A stretch of DNA of 64,000 nt from Pseudoalteromonas sp. OOF1S-7 (GCF_022347765.1 NZ_JAKRFZ010000005.1:269247-333246); one strand, 5' to 3'. Shown: positions 50,695-62,148, counted from the stretch's first letter. The notes: generated by a model from the letters alone, not told the origin. A program made the numbers and translations.

Positions 50695-50718
50695 AAGGCA
50701 CCTGAGGGTGCCTTTTTT
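50695..50718 (+). terminator. Terminator after the CBS-domain gene
   Basis: AAGGCACC / GGTGCCTT stem, four-base loop, then TTTTTT. Confidence 0.9.
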
Positions 50719-50735
50719 ATAGCTGGCTCGCTCTA

Positions 50736-51032
50736 TTATTCAGGAAATTTTACGCCATGGCGCTTGGCATACCAGTAGCATAAGGGCAGCTCAATCAGTG
50801 TAAAGGTAATGATCGTAAACCAGGCCCAGTTAACCTCAAACAAGATCAAAGAAAAAGCCAATCCTGAACCATAGTAGACCGAACCAACTATCGCGAGTGA
50901 CACTAAGGTGGCGATCAGATCCTGAATGGATACTTTTTTCAGGTCACTGCCAGCGTAACGCGGGTAAATGACAAAATAGGCCAAACATAAAATAATGACG
51001 TTGAGCAGGGTAACCTTAAGTTCAATGGACAT
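50736..51032 (-). CDS. Small membrane protein, unknown function
   Basis: 98 residues with three hydrophobic helices (VTLLNVIILCLAYFVIY; LIATLVSLAIVGSVYYG; WAWFTIITFTLIELPLCYWY). It ends KRHGVKFPE. No recognised family. Terminator-bounded on its 3' side by the CBS gene terminator. Divergent from the rRNA/tRNA methyltransferase gene. Confidence 0.65.
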   Translation of the reverse strand: MSIELKVTLLNVIILCLAYFVIYPRYAGSDLKKVSIQDLIATLVSLAIVGSVYYGSGLAFSLILFEVNWAWFTIITFTLIELPLCYWYAKRHGVKFPE

Positions 51033-51166
51033 AAATACAGCTTATAGATACGAATGAGTGGCTATTTTACGGCCCGCACAGGGACTTTGGCAAGCAAGCG
51101 GGGGGTTGGCGCTGCCTTTTCCCTGCCATTGCGGTTATACTTTGCAGGTAAACCAATGAGGTAGGT

Positions 51167-51898
51167 ATGCTGTCGAAAAATCAACAAAAGCTGCTCCGTG
51201 CGCTGGCGCAAAAAAAATATCGTAAACAATATGGCCAATACCTGGTACAGGGTGCCAAAAATGTGCAGGAGCTGCTGAGTGCGGGCAAGCCGGTGAAACA
51301 GATCTTTGCCACTGCCGAGTTTATTGCCGACCATCAGTTGCTGTTGAATACTCATGAAGTAGTGACGTGTGATGAGGCCGAGCTGAGTAAAGTCAGTACT
51401 CTGGTAAGCAACAATGCGGCCATTGCCATTGCTGAGACAGAGCCGCAAGCTGAGCTGAATACACAAGGGCTGGTCCTGGCGCTGGACGGCGTATCCGATC
51501 CTGGCAACCTGGGCACCATTATTCGCGTTGCGGATTGGTATGGTTTGCGCCAGATTGTGCTTAGCGAACACTGTGCCGACCACCTTAATCCCAAAGTGAT
51601 CAGTGCAACTATGGGCTCTTTTGCCCGGGTTGATGTGATCAGAACCGATCTATGCGCGCTGCTAAAAACCTATGATGGGCCGATTTATGGGGCTTTCCTG
51701 GAAGGTCAAAGCGTGCATACTACGTCGTTTACAGCGCAAGGTATTTTGGTGATGGGCAGCGAATCGCATGGGATCAGTGATGCGGTGGCACAGCATATCA
51801 ACCAGCCTGTCACCATTCCGGCATTTGGTGGCGCGGAGTCGCTGAATGTGGCGATGGCCACGGGGATCATCCTCGATAACATCAAGCGCCACGGTTAA
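51167..51898 (+). CDS. TrmH/SpoU-family RNA 2'-O-methyltransferase
   Basis: 243 residues. An N-terminal substrate-binding domain (SKNQQKLLRALAQKKYRKQYGQYLVQG, residues 1-80) precedes the SPOUT catalytic domain. The three SPOUT motifs are present: DPGNLGTIIRVADWYG (near 108), VMGSESHGIS (near 196) and ESLNVAMATGIIL (near 224). It methylates ribose in rRNA or tRNA. The target base is unknown. RlmB itself is not implied. Confidence 0.9.
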   Translation: MLSKNQQKLLRALAQKKYRKQYGQYLVQGAKNVQELLSAGKPVKQIFATAEFIADHQLLLNTHEVVTCDEAELSKVSTLVSNNAAIAIAETEPQAELNTQGLVLALDGVSDPGNLGTIIRVADWYGLRQIVLSEHCADHLNPKVISATMGSFARVDVIRTDLCALLKTYDGPIYGAFLEGQSVHTTSFTAQGILVMGSESHGISDAVAQHINQPVTIPAFGGAESLNVAMATGIILDNIKRHG

Positions 51899-51944
51899 GG
51901 TGGTGGCTTTGAATCTGTGTGATTGCACTTAAGCTTTTGTTTCT

Positions 51945-54900
51945 ATGCGCCTGAGTAGCATTAAACTGGCCGGCTTTAAATCTTTTGTCGAGCCCACCAA
52001 AATTCCTTTCCCGGAGCCGATGACCTGTGTTGTCGGTCCCAACGGGTGTGGCAAATCTAACGTGATTGATGCGGTGCGCTGGGTATTGGGTGAAAGCTCC
52101 GCCAAAAACCTCCGTGGCGATGCCATGACCGACGTGATCTTCAATGGGTCAACCCACCGTAAACCTGTCTCTCAGGCTTCCGTTGAGCTGCTGTTCGATA
52201 ACACCGAGGGGCGTTTGCCAGGCTCTATGGCCGACCGTACCCAGGTCGCAATTAAGCGTCTGGTGACTCGGGATGGCCAGTCGCTGTACTTTCTCAACGG
52301 CAGTAAATGCCGCAAACGTGACATCACCGATATTTTTCTTGGCACCGGTCTTGGCCCACGCAGTTATGCCATCATAGAGCAGGGGATGATCTCGCGACTG
52401 ATTGAGAGCAAACCGCAGGAGCTGCGTATTTTTTTGGAAGAAGCCGCGGGGGTGTCCAAGTATAAAGAGCGTCGCCGGGAAACCCAGACGCGGATCAAAA
52501 GCACCCGGGAGAACCTGGAACGATTGCTGGATATGCGTCAGGAGCTGCAAAACCAGCTCGACAGGCTGGCCAAACAGGCCGACGCCGCGCGCCAGTACCG
52601 AGACCTCAAGGCGCAGGAGCGTACCCTGAAAGGCCAGCTGGCGGTGTTAAAGTGGCAGGAATTACATGCCAAACAACAGGAAAAAACCACTCAGATCACT
52701 AAGCTGAACGAGCAGCTGACCTTTTTAGAGCAGGCGCACGGCGGACACGACGATGTGCTGGCGAGCTTTGAGCAGCAGGTGACCCACTTCAGTGATGCGC
52801 AGGCAGCATTACAACAGCAGCTACACAGTACACAAACCCAGTTAACCCGCATTGAACAACAAAAGATCCACCTGAGTGAAAAACGTCGTGAACTGGCAGA
52901 TAAACACACCCAGTTGAATGAAGAAATTGCGCAGGCTCAGGCGCTTTATGAACAACAACAGCAGCATTGTGCAGAGCTCGATGAGCAGTGTGAAGCGCAT
53001 CAGGAGGCCTCTGAGATCAGTGCTGAAAAGCTCGCTGAAGCTGAGTTACTCATAGATGAAAAAATGCAGCAGCTACAAGCACATGAAGCAAGCTGCCAGG
53101 CGGCGCAACAGGCGTTGGAGAAAGCACGCCAGCATACTCAGCAGTGCCAGCTGGCGCTGCAGCGCCTGACTCAACAACAACAGCATCAGCGCCAGCGGCA
53201 GGCGCAACTGGTACAGCAACAAGCCCAGCACAGTGCGCAAAACCCGGCTGAGACGCTCGCCGAGCAACAAAAGGCGCACCAGGAGCTGGTGCATGCAATG
53301 GCCATCTCACAACAAGAAAACCAGCGACTGGGCGCAGAACTGCAACGCCTGAACGAAGCCAGAACGGCACTACAGAATCAACGTCAGGCGCAACAAGTCA
53401 GGCTCGGGCAGGCGCAGGCTCAGGTTCAGGCGCTGGAAAAACTTACCCGTGCCCAGCAAGGAGACAGCCAGGATGCGCCAGGCGAGCCACTGCTTAGTGT
53501 ACTGAGAGCTGAACCGGGGCTTGAAGCGATTGTAGAGCGTGCCATGTTCGGGCTGGGGTCATTGCGGATCACTGAACAAGACTGCGCCAGCCGTATCTGG
53601 CCAGCGCCTGAGGGCGAAAAAACGCCGGGCAGCGTGGCAACGCTTGTGCAGTCCGAAATTTATCCGGACTTTCTCAATCAGATTGAATGGCTGGGACAGG
53701 CTCGCCATTTTAGCGCCCGTGGTGCGTTTTTTGCAGCAATCGACGACGAAGGCACCCTGTATGGCGGCAACTGGCAGGCGCAGGAGGAAGATACACAGTC
53801 GGGGAGCCTGCTTGCCCATTACAGTGAGCTTCGGGCTCACAAGGCTGCATTGCCGGAAATTGAAGCGCAGCTGAGTGAGCTGGAAGCATCACTGACGCCT
53901 CTGGAGAGCGCTGTGACAACGTGCTCACAACAGCTCGAAGCGAATAAGCAAGCAATCCATGAGGCGGCCAAGCAGGTGGCCAGCAGCCAGACCCGGGTCG
54001 ATATGTTGCTCGCTCAGCAAGCCAGCTGGCAGCAACAAAGCAGCCAGCTTGAGCGCAGCCAGCACGAGCTGGACGAGCAGGGCGAATTGCTGGTGGCGCA
54101 GCTTGAAGAAAGCGAGCAGGCCCTTTGGCAGGCAGAAGAAGCACAAGAGCAGTTGCAACAGCAAATGAACCAGGCGGGCGAGGCGCTTGAAGCACTCAAG
54201 CGGGCACATCAGCAGCAGCAACAGCAGCAGCGTGATATTCAGCAACAGCACCATCAGGCCAAAATGAAACTCCAGCAGGTGCAAAGCGATGCACAGCTGG
54301 GTCAGACCAAACTCAGCCATCTGGCGCAAAGTTTGAAGCAGGGCACTGAAGCGCAGGCTCAGGTGCAGCAGCAACTAAACAGCTGCGATGAGCCCGGAGT
54401 CGAGCTGGAACAACAGCAAACCGAGCTACTGATCCGTCATACTGAACTGGAGCAGGCTGCAAAGGAAACGGCTGCAAAGCTGAGTGACGCAAAACAGCAG
54501 CTCGCCGACAAACAGCTGGCACTCAAAGATGCCCAGGCAAAAAGCACTCAGCTTAAAGAGCAACGCCAGCAGCTCGCACTTCAGGAGCAAAGTCTGATGG
54601 TGAAGGCGCAGGCCGCACTTGAACCTTTAGTTGAGCTACGTCAGACACTTAAAGACGTATTAGCGCAGTTACCGGAAGATGCGCAGGCCAGCAGTCATCA
54701 GGGCAAGCTGACCCGTATTGGACAGCAGCTGAGTTTGCTCGGTGCAGTTAACCTGGCGGCGATTGAAGAATTTGATGAGGCGCAGCAGCGCAAGCGTTAC
54801 CTTGATGAGCAGCTGGATGACCTCAGTGCAGCACTGGAAACGCTCGAAGGCGCCATTCGTAAGATTGACCGCGAAACACGCAGCCGCTTTAAAAGCACCT

Positions 54901-55352
54901 TTGATCAGGTTAATCAGGGGCTGGCAGAGCTGTTTCCCAAAGTATTTGGCGGCGGCAGCGCCTATCTGGAACTGACCAGTGATGACCTGTTGGAGAGTGG
55001 GGTAAGCATCATGGCAAGACCACCGGGTAAGAAAAACTCGACAATTCATCTGTTAAGTGGTGGAGAAAAAGCCCTGACCGCATTATCATTGGTATTTTCA
55101 ATATTTAGACTAAATCCAGCCCCGTTTTGTATGCTGGATGAAGTAGATGCACCGCTGGACGATGCGAACGTTGGACGCTTCTGCCGGCTGGTCGAAGAAA
55201 TGTCGCAAACGGTGCAGTTTATTTACATCAGCCACAACAAGGTCGCAATGGAAATGGCGGGCCGGCTGACGGGGGTAACCATGGCGGAACCCGGGGTTTC
55301 ACGTATGGTTGCCGTAGACATAGAACAAGCAGTGCAAATGGCGCATGCATAA
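51945..55352 (+). CDS. smc: Chromosome segregation protein SMC
   Basis: 1135 residues. Walker A GPNGCGKSNVIDAVRWVLGE near 30-50. A long Gln/Ala/Glu-rich coiled coil (~170-500 and ~650-980) flanks a hinge around 510-640. The ABC signature LSGGEKALTALSL and Walker B FCMLDEVDAPLDDANV are at the C-terminus. It organises and helps separate chromosomes with ScpA/ScpB. It is followed 17 bases later by zipA, an arrangement shared with Shewanella and Pseudomonas types rather than the MukB-bearing enterics. Confidence 0.97.
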   Translation: MRLSSIKLAGFKSFVEPTKIPFPEPMTCVVGPNGCGKSNVIDAVRWVLGESSAKNLRGDAMTDVIFNGSTHRKPVSQASVELLFDNTEGRLPGSMADRTQVAIKRLVTRDGQSLYFLNGSKCRKRDITDIFLGTGLGPRSYAIIEQGMISRLIESKPQELRIFLEEAAGVSKYKERRRETQTRIKSTRENLERLLDMRQELQNQLDRLAKQADAARQYRDLKAQERTLKGQLAVLKWQELHAKQQEKTTQITKLNEQLTFLEQAHGGHDDVLASFEQQVTHFSDAQAALQQQLHSTQTQLTRIEQQKIHLSEKRRELADKHTQLNEEIAQAQALYEQQQQHCAELDEQCEAHQEASEISAEKLAEAELLIDEKMQQLQAHEASCQAAQQALEKARQHTQQCQLALQRLTQQQQHQRQRQAQLVQQQAQHSAQNPAETLAEQQKAHQELVHAMAISQQENQRLGAELQRLNEARTALQNQRQAQQVRLGQAQAQVQALEKLTRAQQGDSQDAPGEPLLSVLRAEPGLEAIVERAMFGLGSLRITEQDCASRIWPAPEGEKTPGSVATLVQSEIYPDFLNQIEWLGQARHFSARGAFFAAIDDEGTLYGGNWQAQEEDTQSGSLLAHYSELRAHKAALPEIEAQLSELEASLTPLESAVTTCSQQLEANKQAIHEAAKQVASSQTRVDMLLAQQASWQQQSSQLERSQHELDEQGELLVAQLEESEQALWQAEEAQEQLQQQMNQAGEALEALKRAHQQQQQQQRDIQQQHHQAKMKLQQVQSDAQLGQTKLSHLAQSLKQGTEAQAQVQQQLNSCDEPGVELEQQQTELLIRHTELEQAAKETAAKLSDAKQQLADKQLALKDAQAKSTQLKEQRQQLALQEQSLMVKAQAALEPLVELRQTLKDVLAQLPEDAQASSHQGKLTRIGQQLSLLGAVNLAAIEEFDEAQQRKRYLDEQLDDLSAALETLEGAIRKIDRETRSRFKSTFDQVNQGLAELFPKVFGGGSAYLELTSDDLLESGVSIMARPPGKKNSTIHLLSGGEKALTALSLVFSIFRLNPAPFCMLDEVDAPLDDANVGRFCRLVEEMSQTVQFIYISHNKVAMEMAGRLTGVTMAEPGVSRMVAVDIEQAVQMAHA

Positions 55353-55368
55353 TAAGTAAAGGTGAGCA

Positions 55369-56097
55369 ATGGCCACAGAATTAAGATGGGCATTAATCGT
55401 GATCAGTGCACTGATCATTGGTGGATTATTGATACATGGCTTATGGTCGGTGAGAAAAAAAGAGAACCAGGACACCGATAACCCCGCAGCCAACAAGAAA
55501 CCCGCAGCCGCGCCTCAGCCGCAGCGCGAGGAAGAGCCACAGCTGGATGAAATGAGCTTTTCTGCCGTCGATGAAGACAAAGAGTCTGCACTGGCCCAAA
55601 GCCAAAGCGAAGCGGCAGAAACACCTTCAGATTCTGCTCAGCAACATGAAGAGGCACCGCAGGAGACTGCCTCACAGGAGACAGCGCCGCAGGACTTTAT
55701 TATTCTGCATATTGAGATGCCGGAAGGCCTGACGATGGCAGGCTCTAAGCTGCTGCCATGTGTATTGAGTCTCGGCTTTAAGTACTCGGACGAAGGCTTT
55801 TTCAACCGTCATGTAGAGTCATCCGGCAATGGCCCGGTCTTGTTCCGGTTAGTGAATATGTATAACCCGGGCACGTTCGATATCGATAATATGGAACAGT
55901 TCAGCACCGGTGGCGTCAGCCTGTTTATGACGTTGCCGTGCGAAGGCGACAGCATGGCGGCGTTCAATATGCTGCACAGCGCCGCGAAAAAGCTTGCCGA
56001 TGAATTTGGTGCCAGTGTGCTGGACAGCAGTCGTGAGCCACTCACTGTGAATACCACCCGTGCCTATGTTGAAAAGGTACGCGAATATACCGTTTAA
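55369..56097 (+). CDS. zipA: Cell division protein ZipA
   Basis: 242 residues. The N-terminal anchor LRWALIVISALIIGGLLIHGLW is followed by a Pro/Gln/Glu-rich linker (~30-105). The C-terminal FtsZ-binding domain (IILHIEMPEGLTMAGSKLLPCVLSLGFKY onward) is complete. It tethers FtsZ to the membrane at division sites. Downstream of smc in the same operon. Confidence 0.96.
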   Translation: MATELRWALIVISALIIGGLLIHGLWSVRKKENQDTDNPAANKKPAAAPQPQREEEPQLDEMSFSAVDEDKESALAQSQSEAAETPSDSAQQHEEAPQETASQETAPQDFIILHIEMPEGLTMAGSKLLPCVLSLGFKYSDEGFFNRHVESSGNGPVLFRLVNMYNPGTFDIDNMEQFSTGGVSLFMTLPCEGDSMAAFNMLHSAAKKLADEFGASVLDSSREPLTVNTTRAYVEKVREYTV

Positions 56098-56131
56098 GCG
56101 TTGATACTGCCTGCGGGCATAGACGCGACAG

Positions 56132-56159
56132 AGCCACGGATTTAGGTCCGTGGCTTTTT
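56132..56159 (+). terminator. Terminator between zipA and ligA
   Basis: AGCCACGGA / TCCGTGGCT stem with TTTAGG loop, then TTTTTG. It partially separates ligA, which starts 20 bases on, from smc-zipA. Confidence 0.85.
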
Positions 56160-56169
56160 GTGTTATTAA

Positions 56170-58200
<2,031 letters not shown>

Positions 58201-58360
58201 TACCAATTTCACTTAATATTTGTTCAATTGGAAGGAGCAAATAGGGCGCTAACGGTGTTAAAAATCTCTCATTTAGAACAACTAAATAACGAAATTTTTG
58301 CCTAGTTATCGACTCTATTTTCTCGCCTCAAAATAGAACACTTAATTAAGCAAATTGGTA
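58201..58360. mobile_element. MITE-like element adjoining the ligA stop codon
   Basis: 160 bp with imperfect ~25-bp terminal inverted repeats: TACCAATTT-CACTTAAT at the left, and at the right the complement of TACCAATTT-GCTTAAT. It is flanked on both sides by TAA (58198-58200 and 58361-58363), a possible target duplication. The left TAA is the ligA stop. No ORF. Confidence 0.7.
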
Positions 58361-58370
58361 TAAAAAACAG

Positions 58371-58394
58371 GCGGGCTGATTAGCCCGTCCTTAA
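58371..58394. terminator. GC-rich hairpin between the MITE and the DUF2919 gene
   Basis: CGGGCT / AGCCCG with GATT loop. The T-run lies on the minus-strand side (GTTTTTT), so it may serve either direction. It is plausibly the original ligA terminator, now displaced by the MITE. Confidence 0.5.
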
Positions 58395-58409
58395 ATTAAG
58401 AGAAGTAAT

Positions 58410-58895
58410 ATGAGTAAGTTGCAGGCGGGATACGGGCCCGAATATTGGGATAAATATGGGGTGTACCGCACGCCTGTCGGCTTCAACCTAACCTTACTGG
58501 TGTTGCTTAGGCCGTTGTTTCTGTGGCTGGTTTCAGCCCTGACCTGGCGTCCTGATCTTGATCTCATGTCCTTGTTTTTCCATTCAAAGCAGCATTTTTT
58601 TGTGGCGGTGATGATAGCCAGTCTGGCCCTGATCCCGACGGTATTGTTTTCTTTGCGCAGGCCAACCAGCTCACCTAAGTTAGCCCGCTACTGGCGTCAT
58701 ATGCGCTGGCCATTGCTGATAGCCGCCTGTCTGGATCTGGCCTGGCTGGGAATGCAAATTGTTCAGGCACACTATCAATTCTCTTTCTATCTGGCCATTC
58801 AGGCTGTACTGGTCTGCTGGGTCATTTTGTATTTGCTCAAAAGCCGATACTTAACGTGTTTTTTTGGGGATTGGCCTGAACCTGAAAATAATTGA
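58410..58895 (+). CDS. DUF2919 membrane protein
   Basis: 161 residues with four membrane spans. The N-terminal YWDKYGVYRTPVGFNLTLLVLLRPLFLWLVS is typical of DUF2919. The C-terminus ends with a conserved-looking YLTCFFGDWPE. Function unknown. Preceded by AGAGAAGTAAT. Stands alone between ligA and msrB. Confidence 0.8.
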   Translation: MSKLQAGYGPEYWDKYGVYRTPVGFNLTLLVLLRPLFLWLVSALTWRPDLDLMSLFFHSKQHFFVAVMIASLALIPTVLFSLRRPTSSPKLARYWRHMRWPLLIAACLDLAWLGMQIVQAHYQFSFYLAIQAVLVCWVILYLLKSRYLTCFFGDWPEPENN

Positions 58896-59066
58896 CTTGA
58901 CGGTGACAGACAGACAACTAAACATTAGGGCGATCGTGGTTTTCATATTGGCGTAAAAACATCACGCTAGTCTGATCCGGACTGGCTTGAAACACGCTAT
59001 AACAATAAGACAAGATGCTCGTGTTTGCCAATGTGGAGTAACCTTACATCAACCGGAGAAAGAGAC

Positions 59067-59522
59067 ATGTTAACTTGGCGAGATATTCTGCAGTTCGCAG
59101 ACAACGGCAACCCACAGCCACCCAGGCGGGTTGAAAAAAACCTGATGCAGTGGCAGGCGCTGCTTGAACCTTCCGTATTTCATATCACACGCAATCGGGG
59201 CACTGAGCGTCCGTTCAGCTCGCAAAGCTGTAGTGTATTTTCACCGGGTAAATACCACTGTGCCTGCTGTGACCAACTGCTGTTTGATGCCGAGGAAAAA
59301 TTTGATAGCGGATCTGGTTGGCCCGCATTTACTCAGCCTTATAGCGCAGACTCTGTCGCTTATCGCCTGGACCGCTCCCACGGCATGGACAGAGTTGAAA
59401 TTGTCTGCAATGTGTGTGATGCCCACCTGGGACATGTGTTTCCGGATGGCCCTAAACCGAGTGGCTTGCGTTATTGTGTGAACGCACTGGCGCTGAACAA
59501 GCATGAAGAAGGTACCCATTAA
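59067..59522 (+). CDS. msrB: Peptide methionine-R-sulfoxide reductase
   Basis: 151 residues from ATG 59067, preceded by GGAGAAAGAGAC. The ATG at 59025 is less likely. Two zinc CxxC motifs (HCACCDQL near 75; CNVCDAH near 120), GSGWPAF, HLGHVFPDGPKPSGLRYCVN with the catalytic Cys in RYCVN. It repairs methionine-R-sulfoxide in proteins. No MsrA domain is fused. Confidence 0.95.
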   Translation: MLTWRDILQFADNGNPQPPRRVEKNLMQWQALLEPSVFHITRNRGTERPFSSQSCSVFSPGKYHCACCDQLLFDAEEKFDSGSGWPAFTQPYSADSVAYRLDRSHGMDRVEIVCNVCDAHLGHVFPDGPKPSGLRYCVNALALNKHEEGTH

Positions 59523-59549
59523 GTTGGCCATACAGGGCTTTCTGTCTGA

Positions 59550-61184
59550 CTAAGGTTTAAAATCCAGCTTCATTTCTGCAAGCTGCGCCTGCAGTTTATC
59601 AAAGCGCTCTAGCTGCTCTGGCTCTAGCTGTGCAGCACTGAGTGTTTTATAGCATTTGGCCGCCAGATTGGAATTAAATGTGGTGGCTTTCTTTCCTGTT
59701 GCATCGGCAAGGCACTGCAGTAAATTGAGTGCGATACTGGCATTTTTTGGCATGACTCTGAATGCCTGTGTGAAAGCTTCCAGTGCGACGTCCAGTTGCC
59801 CTTTTTGAAATTGTTTCACTGCATGGTTATTAAGCTCTTTGGGCCCCATGGTGATATGGCGGCGTTCATCCTGCTGTTGCTGTAACAGATGCATGAAGGC
59901 GGGATCATCTTGTTGCTGATGACGTTCACAGTGGGTGATTATCTGGCCAAATAGCGCTTCCGCCTTGTGCTGAAACCCTAATTCATGAAATGCCTTAGCT
60001 TTGTCTAACGCTGCATCAACCGAGCGGATCTGAGGTTCATCTTCCAGTTGCTCCATCAGTTGCCGTGCTTTGCTGTGCTCATCTTTAAGATAATGCAGCC
60101 GCGCGTTCAGCACATCAATTTGAGTCTGGTTATTCGCATTGGGAAATTGTTTTTTGAGATCGCTCAGGTATTGCTGAGTTTGCCGGGTGAGGCGGGTGAT
60201 TTGATCGTGTTGATCTGTACTCAGTGCAAAATCAATCCCGGCACGGGCGGCGTTTAAGTAGACCTCAGGGCTGTCGTGCATCGAAAAACGGGCAAAATTG
60301 GCGATTTCTTTTTGTGCGTTGTAACTGCACTCATAATCATGGTTAATACGCGCCACTGTACTCAGGGATTTCTGCCTTTCGATGTTCCGTGGCGCAATCT
60401 GTGAAGCCTGCACTAATGATACCTGTGCTTCTTCAAATTGATTCAGCTTTAGCGCCAGGCGAGACAATAAATCCAAAGCAGCCAGGCGAGTTTCGCTTTT
60501 TTCGATCAAGGATTTGAGCATCTTCTGCGCGATCATGTCTTCGTTATTGGCGATCAAGGTTTCAACCAGGCCGAGCTTGGCCCAGGTAAATTTTTGCAGC
60601 TCAAGCATGGAACGGTAGAACTGTTTCGCTTCATCATAGTGCTTGAGCTGAAAGAGGGTCTCGCCTTTAAGCTTGAGCAATATCGGGCTGTAAGCGTGCT
60701 CACCGCTCTCAAGCTCTGAGTTAATTAGTTTGAGTGCCTTGGAGTAGTTTTCGTCGTCAATCAGGTTGTAGAGCGCTTTAAGGCTGCGTTTACGCTTTAA
60801 GACGCGCTCAATGCGTGCTTTGAGTTCTTTAATACTAAAAGGTTTTACCAGGAAGTCATCAGGCTGTAATTCAACAATACTGTGCACCAGTTCGGGGCTG
60901 GTTTCAGCTGAGGTGAAAATAAACCCGGTGCTTTGGCGGATCAGACGCTTTTTGAGTAGTTCTTCGTAAAGCTGATACCCATTCTGGCGTTTGCTCAGGT
61001 CAAACGAGCAGATAATCAGATCGAATTTATGATGGATACAGCTTTCCTTTGCCAGTTGGGCATTTTCGGCAAACTGGACGTTTTTATAAGCCAGCTGGTC
61101 CAGCGACTGTTTAATATAACTCAGCGCCAGTTGCTGTTCTTCCACGATCAAAATTTTTGCATTAACAAAGGGTTGAACAGGCAT
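59550..61184 (-). CDS. TPR protein with atypical receiver domain
   Basis: 544 residues. The receiver-like domain (10-130) has the acidic pair as EE (ILIVEEQQ), a Thr/Ser (FIFTSAE) and conserved Lys (LVKPFS). At the phospho-acceptor position, however, the sequence reads LIICSFDLSK: Ser60 replaces Asp. Asp62 is two residues away. About 330 residues of TPR-like helices follow (LKGETLFQLKHYDEAKQFYRSMLEL and similar), ending with a final repeat near 460. Likely a scaffold in a signalling pathway that does not use normal phosphorylation. Confidence 0.85.
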   Translation of the reverse strand: MPVQPFVNAKILIVEEQQLALSYIKQSLDQLAYKNVQFAENAQLAKESCIHHKFDLIICSFDLSKRQNGYQLYEELLKKRLIRQSTGFIFTSAETSPELVHSIVELQPDDFLVKPFSIKELKARIERVLKRKRSLKALYNLIDDENYSKALKLINSELESGEHAYSPILLKLKGETLFQLKHYDEAKQFYRSMLELQKFTWAKLGLVETLIANNEDMIAQKMLKSLIEKSETRLAALDLLSRLALKLNQFEEAQVSLVQASQIAPRNIERQKSLSTVARINHDYECSYNAQKEIANFARFSMHDSPEVYLNAARAGIDFALSTDQHDQITRLTRQTQQYLSDLKKQFPNANNQTQIDVLNARLHYLKDEHSKARQLMEQLEDEPQIRSVDAALDKAKAFHELGFQHKAEALFGQIITHCERHQQQDDPAFMHLLQQQQDERRHITMGPKELNNHAVKQFQKGQLDVALEAFTQAFRVMPKNASIALNLLQCLADATGKKATTFNSNLAAKCYKTLSAAQLEPEQLERFDKLQAQLAEMKLDFKP

Positions 61185-61260
61185 AAAGTGAAAGCTAAAG
61201 GAATAAACTCGGAATGCTTTTAGTCTAGTCGTTTATCTTTTCTTTTGAAACATAAGGATT

Positions 61261-61337
61261 AAAAAGCTTGGTAAGAATACAGAGAAAGTAGGGGGCCAGG
61301 GATTATTTTGGATGAGCGAGATGCCGCATCGACCAAA
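61261..61337 (-). pseudogene. Fragmentary tRNA-Val-like remnant
   Basis: The CTTGGTAAGAAT and ATGAGCGAGATGCCGCATCGACC segments of the Val-type remnants are separated by an unrelated insert. Lies at the 3' edge of the Val array. Confidence 0.45.
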
Positions 61338-61377
61338 TTATGGATAATAAATTAAAGAAAGTTATTTTTTGAAGTGA

Positions 61378-61450
61378 TGGTGGGTTGTACTGGACTTGAA
61401 CTATTAATCTTCGCCTTGATTAGGAATGAGCGCGATGCCGCATCGACCAA
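61378..61450 (-). pseudogene. tRNA-Val-like spacer remnant
   Basis: The 3' acceptor and CCA end (TGGGTTGTACTGG) are kept. Anticodon and D arms are degenerate, with the CGATGC..GCATCG palindrome in altered form (CGATGCCGCATCG). Confidence 0.7.
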
Positions 61451-61470
61451 TAATTATATCTTTGAAATGA

Positions 61471-61546
61471 TGGTGGGTTGTACTGGACTTGAACCAGTGA
61501 CCCTCGCCTTGTAAGGGCGATGCTCTCCCAACTGAGCTAACAACCC
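61471..61546 (-). tRNA. tRNA-Val (TAC)
   Basis: 76 nt, CCA encoded. Acceptor GGGTTGT/ACAACCC, anticodon stem TCGCC/GGCGA, loop CTTACAA. Last copy of the Val array. Confidence 0.97.
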
Positions 61547-61586
61547 ATGCATAGATGCAGGTACATACTCTGTATTTCCGAAGAAA

Positions 61587-61660
61587 TGGTGGGTTGTACT
61601 GACTTTGATTCAGAACCCTTGCCTTGGTAAGAATGAGCGCGATGCTGCATCGACCAAGTT
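61587..61660 (-). pseudogene. tRNA-Val-like spacer hairpin
   Basis: Keeps the CCA/acceptor 3' strand. The centre is CTTGGT-N11-CGATGCTGCATCG-ACCAAG, a two-tier palindrome absent from true tRNA-Val. Confidence 0.75.
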
Positions 61661-61674
61661 GTTCACCAAATTAA

Positions 61675-61750
61675 TGGTGGGTTGTACTGGACTTGAACCA
61701 GTGACCCTCGCCTTGTAAGGGCGATGCTCTCCCAACTGAGCTAACAACCC
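61675..61750 (-). tRNA. tRNA-Val (TAC)
   Basis: 76 nt, identical to the other Val copies, CCA encoded. Confidence 0.97.
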
Positions 61751-61783
61751 AGAGTATTATTTTTTGACAATTAGTTTTTAAGA

Positions 61784-61857
61784 TGGTGGGTTGTACTGAC
61801 TTTAATTCAGAACCCTTGCCTTGGTAAGAATGAGCGCGATGCTGCATCGACCAAGTT
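61784..61857 (-). pseudogene. tRNA-Val-like spacer hairpin
   Basis: Same organisation as 61587-61660, including both palindrome tiers. Confidence 0.75.
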
Positions 61858-61868
61858 CACCAAATTAA

Positions 61869-61943
61869 TGGTGGGTTGTACTGACTTTAATTCAGTATCC
61901 CTTGCCTTGGTAAGAATGAGCGCGATGCTGCATCGACCAAGTC
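61869..61943 (-). pseudogene. tRNA-Val-like spacer hairpin
   Basis: Second consecutive remnant without an intact tRNA between. Variant TTCAGTATCCC in the T-arm part. Confidence 0.75.
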
Positions 61944-61953
61944 CACCAAATTA

Positions 61954-62029
61954 TGGTGGGTTGTACTGGACTTGAACCAGTGACCCTCGCCTTGTAAGGG
62001 CGATGCTCTCCCAACTGAGCTAACAACCC
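61954..62029 (-). tRNA. tRNA-Val (TAC)
   Basis: 76 nt, identical to the other Val copies, CCA encoded. Confidence 0.97.
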
Positions 62030-62063
62030 ATCTTAAAATTCTGTCAGAGTTTAGTTTTAGTTA

Positions 62064-62138
62064 TGGTGGGCTGTACTGACTTTAATTCAGTATCCCTTGC
62101 CTTGGTAAGAATGAGCGCGATGCTGCATCGACCAAGTT
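62064..62138 (-). pseudogene. tRNA-Val-like spacer hairpin
   Basis: Shares TTCAGTATCCC with 61869-61943, showing unit duplication. Both palindrome tiers intact. Confidence 0.75.
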
Positions 62139-62148
62139 CACCAAATTA

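Noticed and set aside
61587..61660. Functional additional tRNA-Val genes in the spacers
   Set aside because: Only the 3' acceptor strand is retained; D and anticodon arms are replaced by a palindrome and cannot form a cloverleaf.
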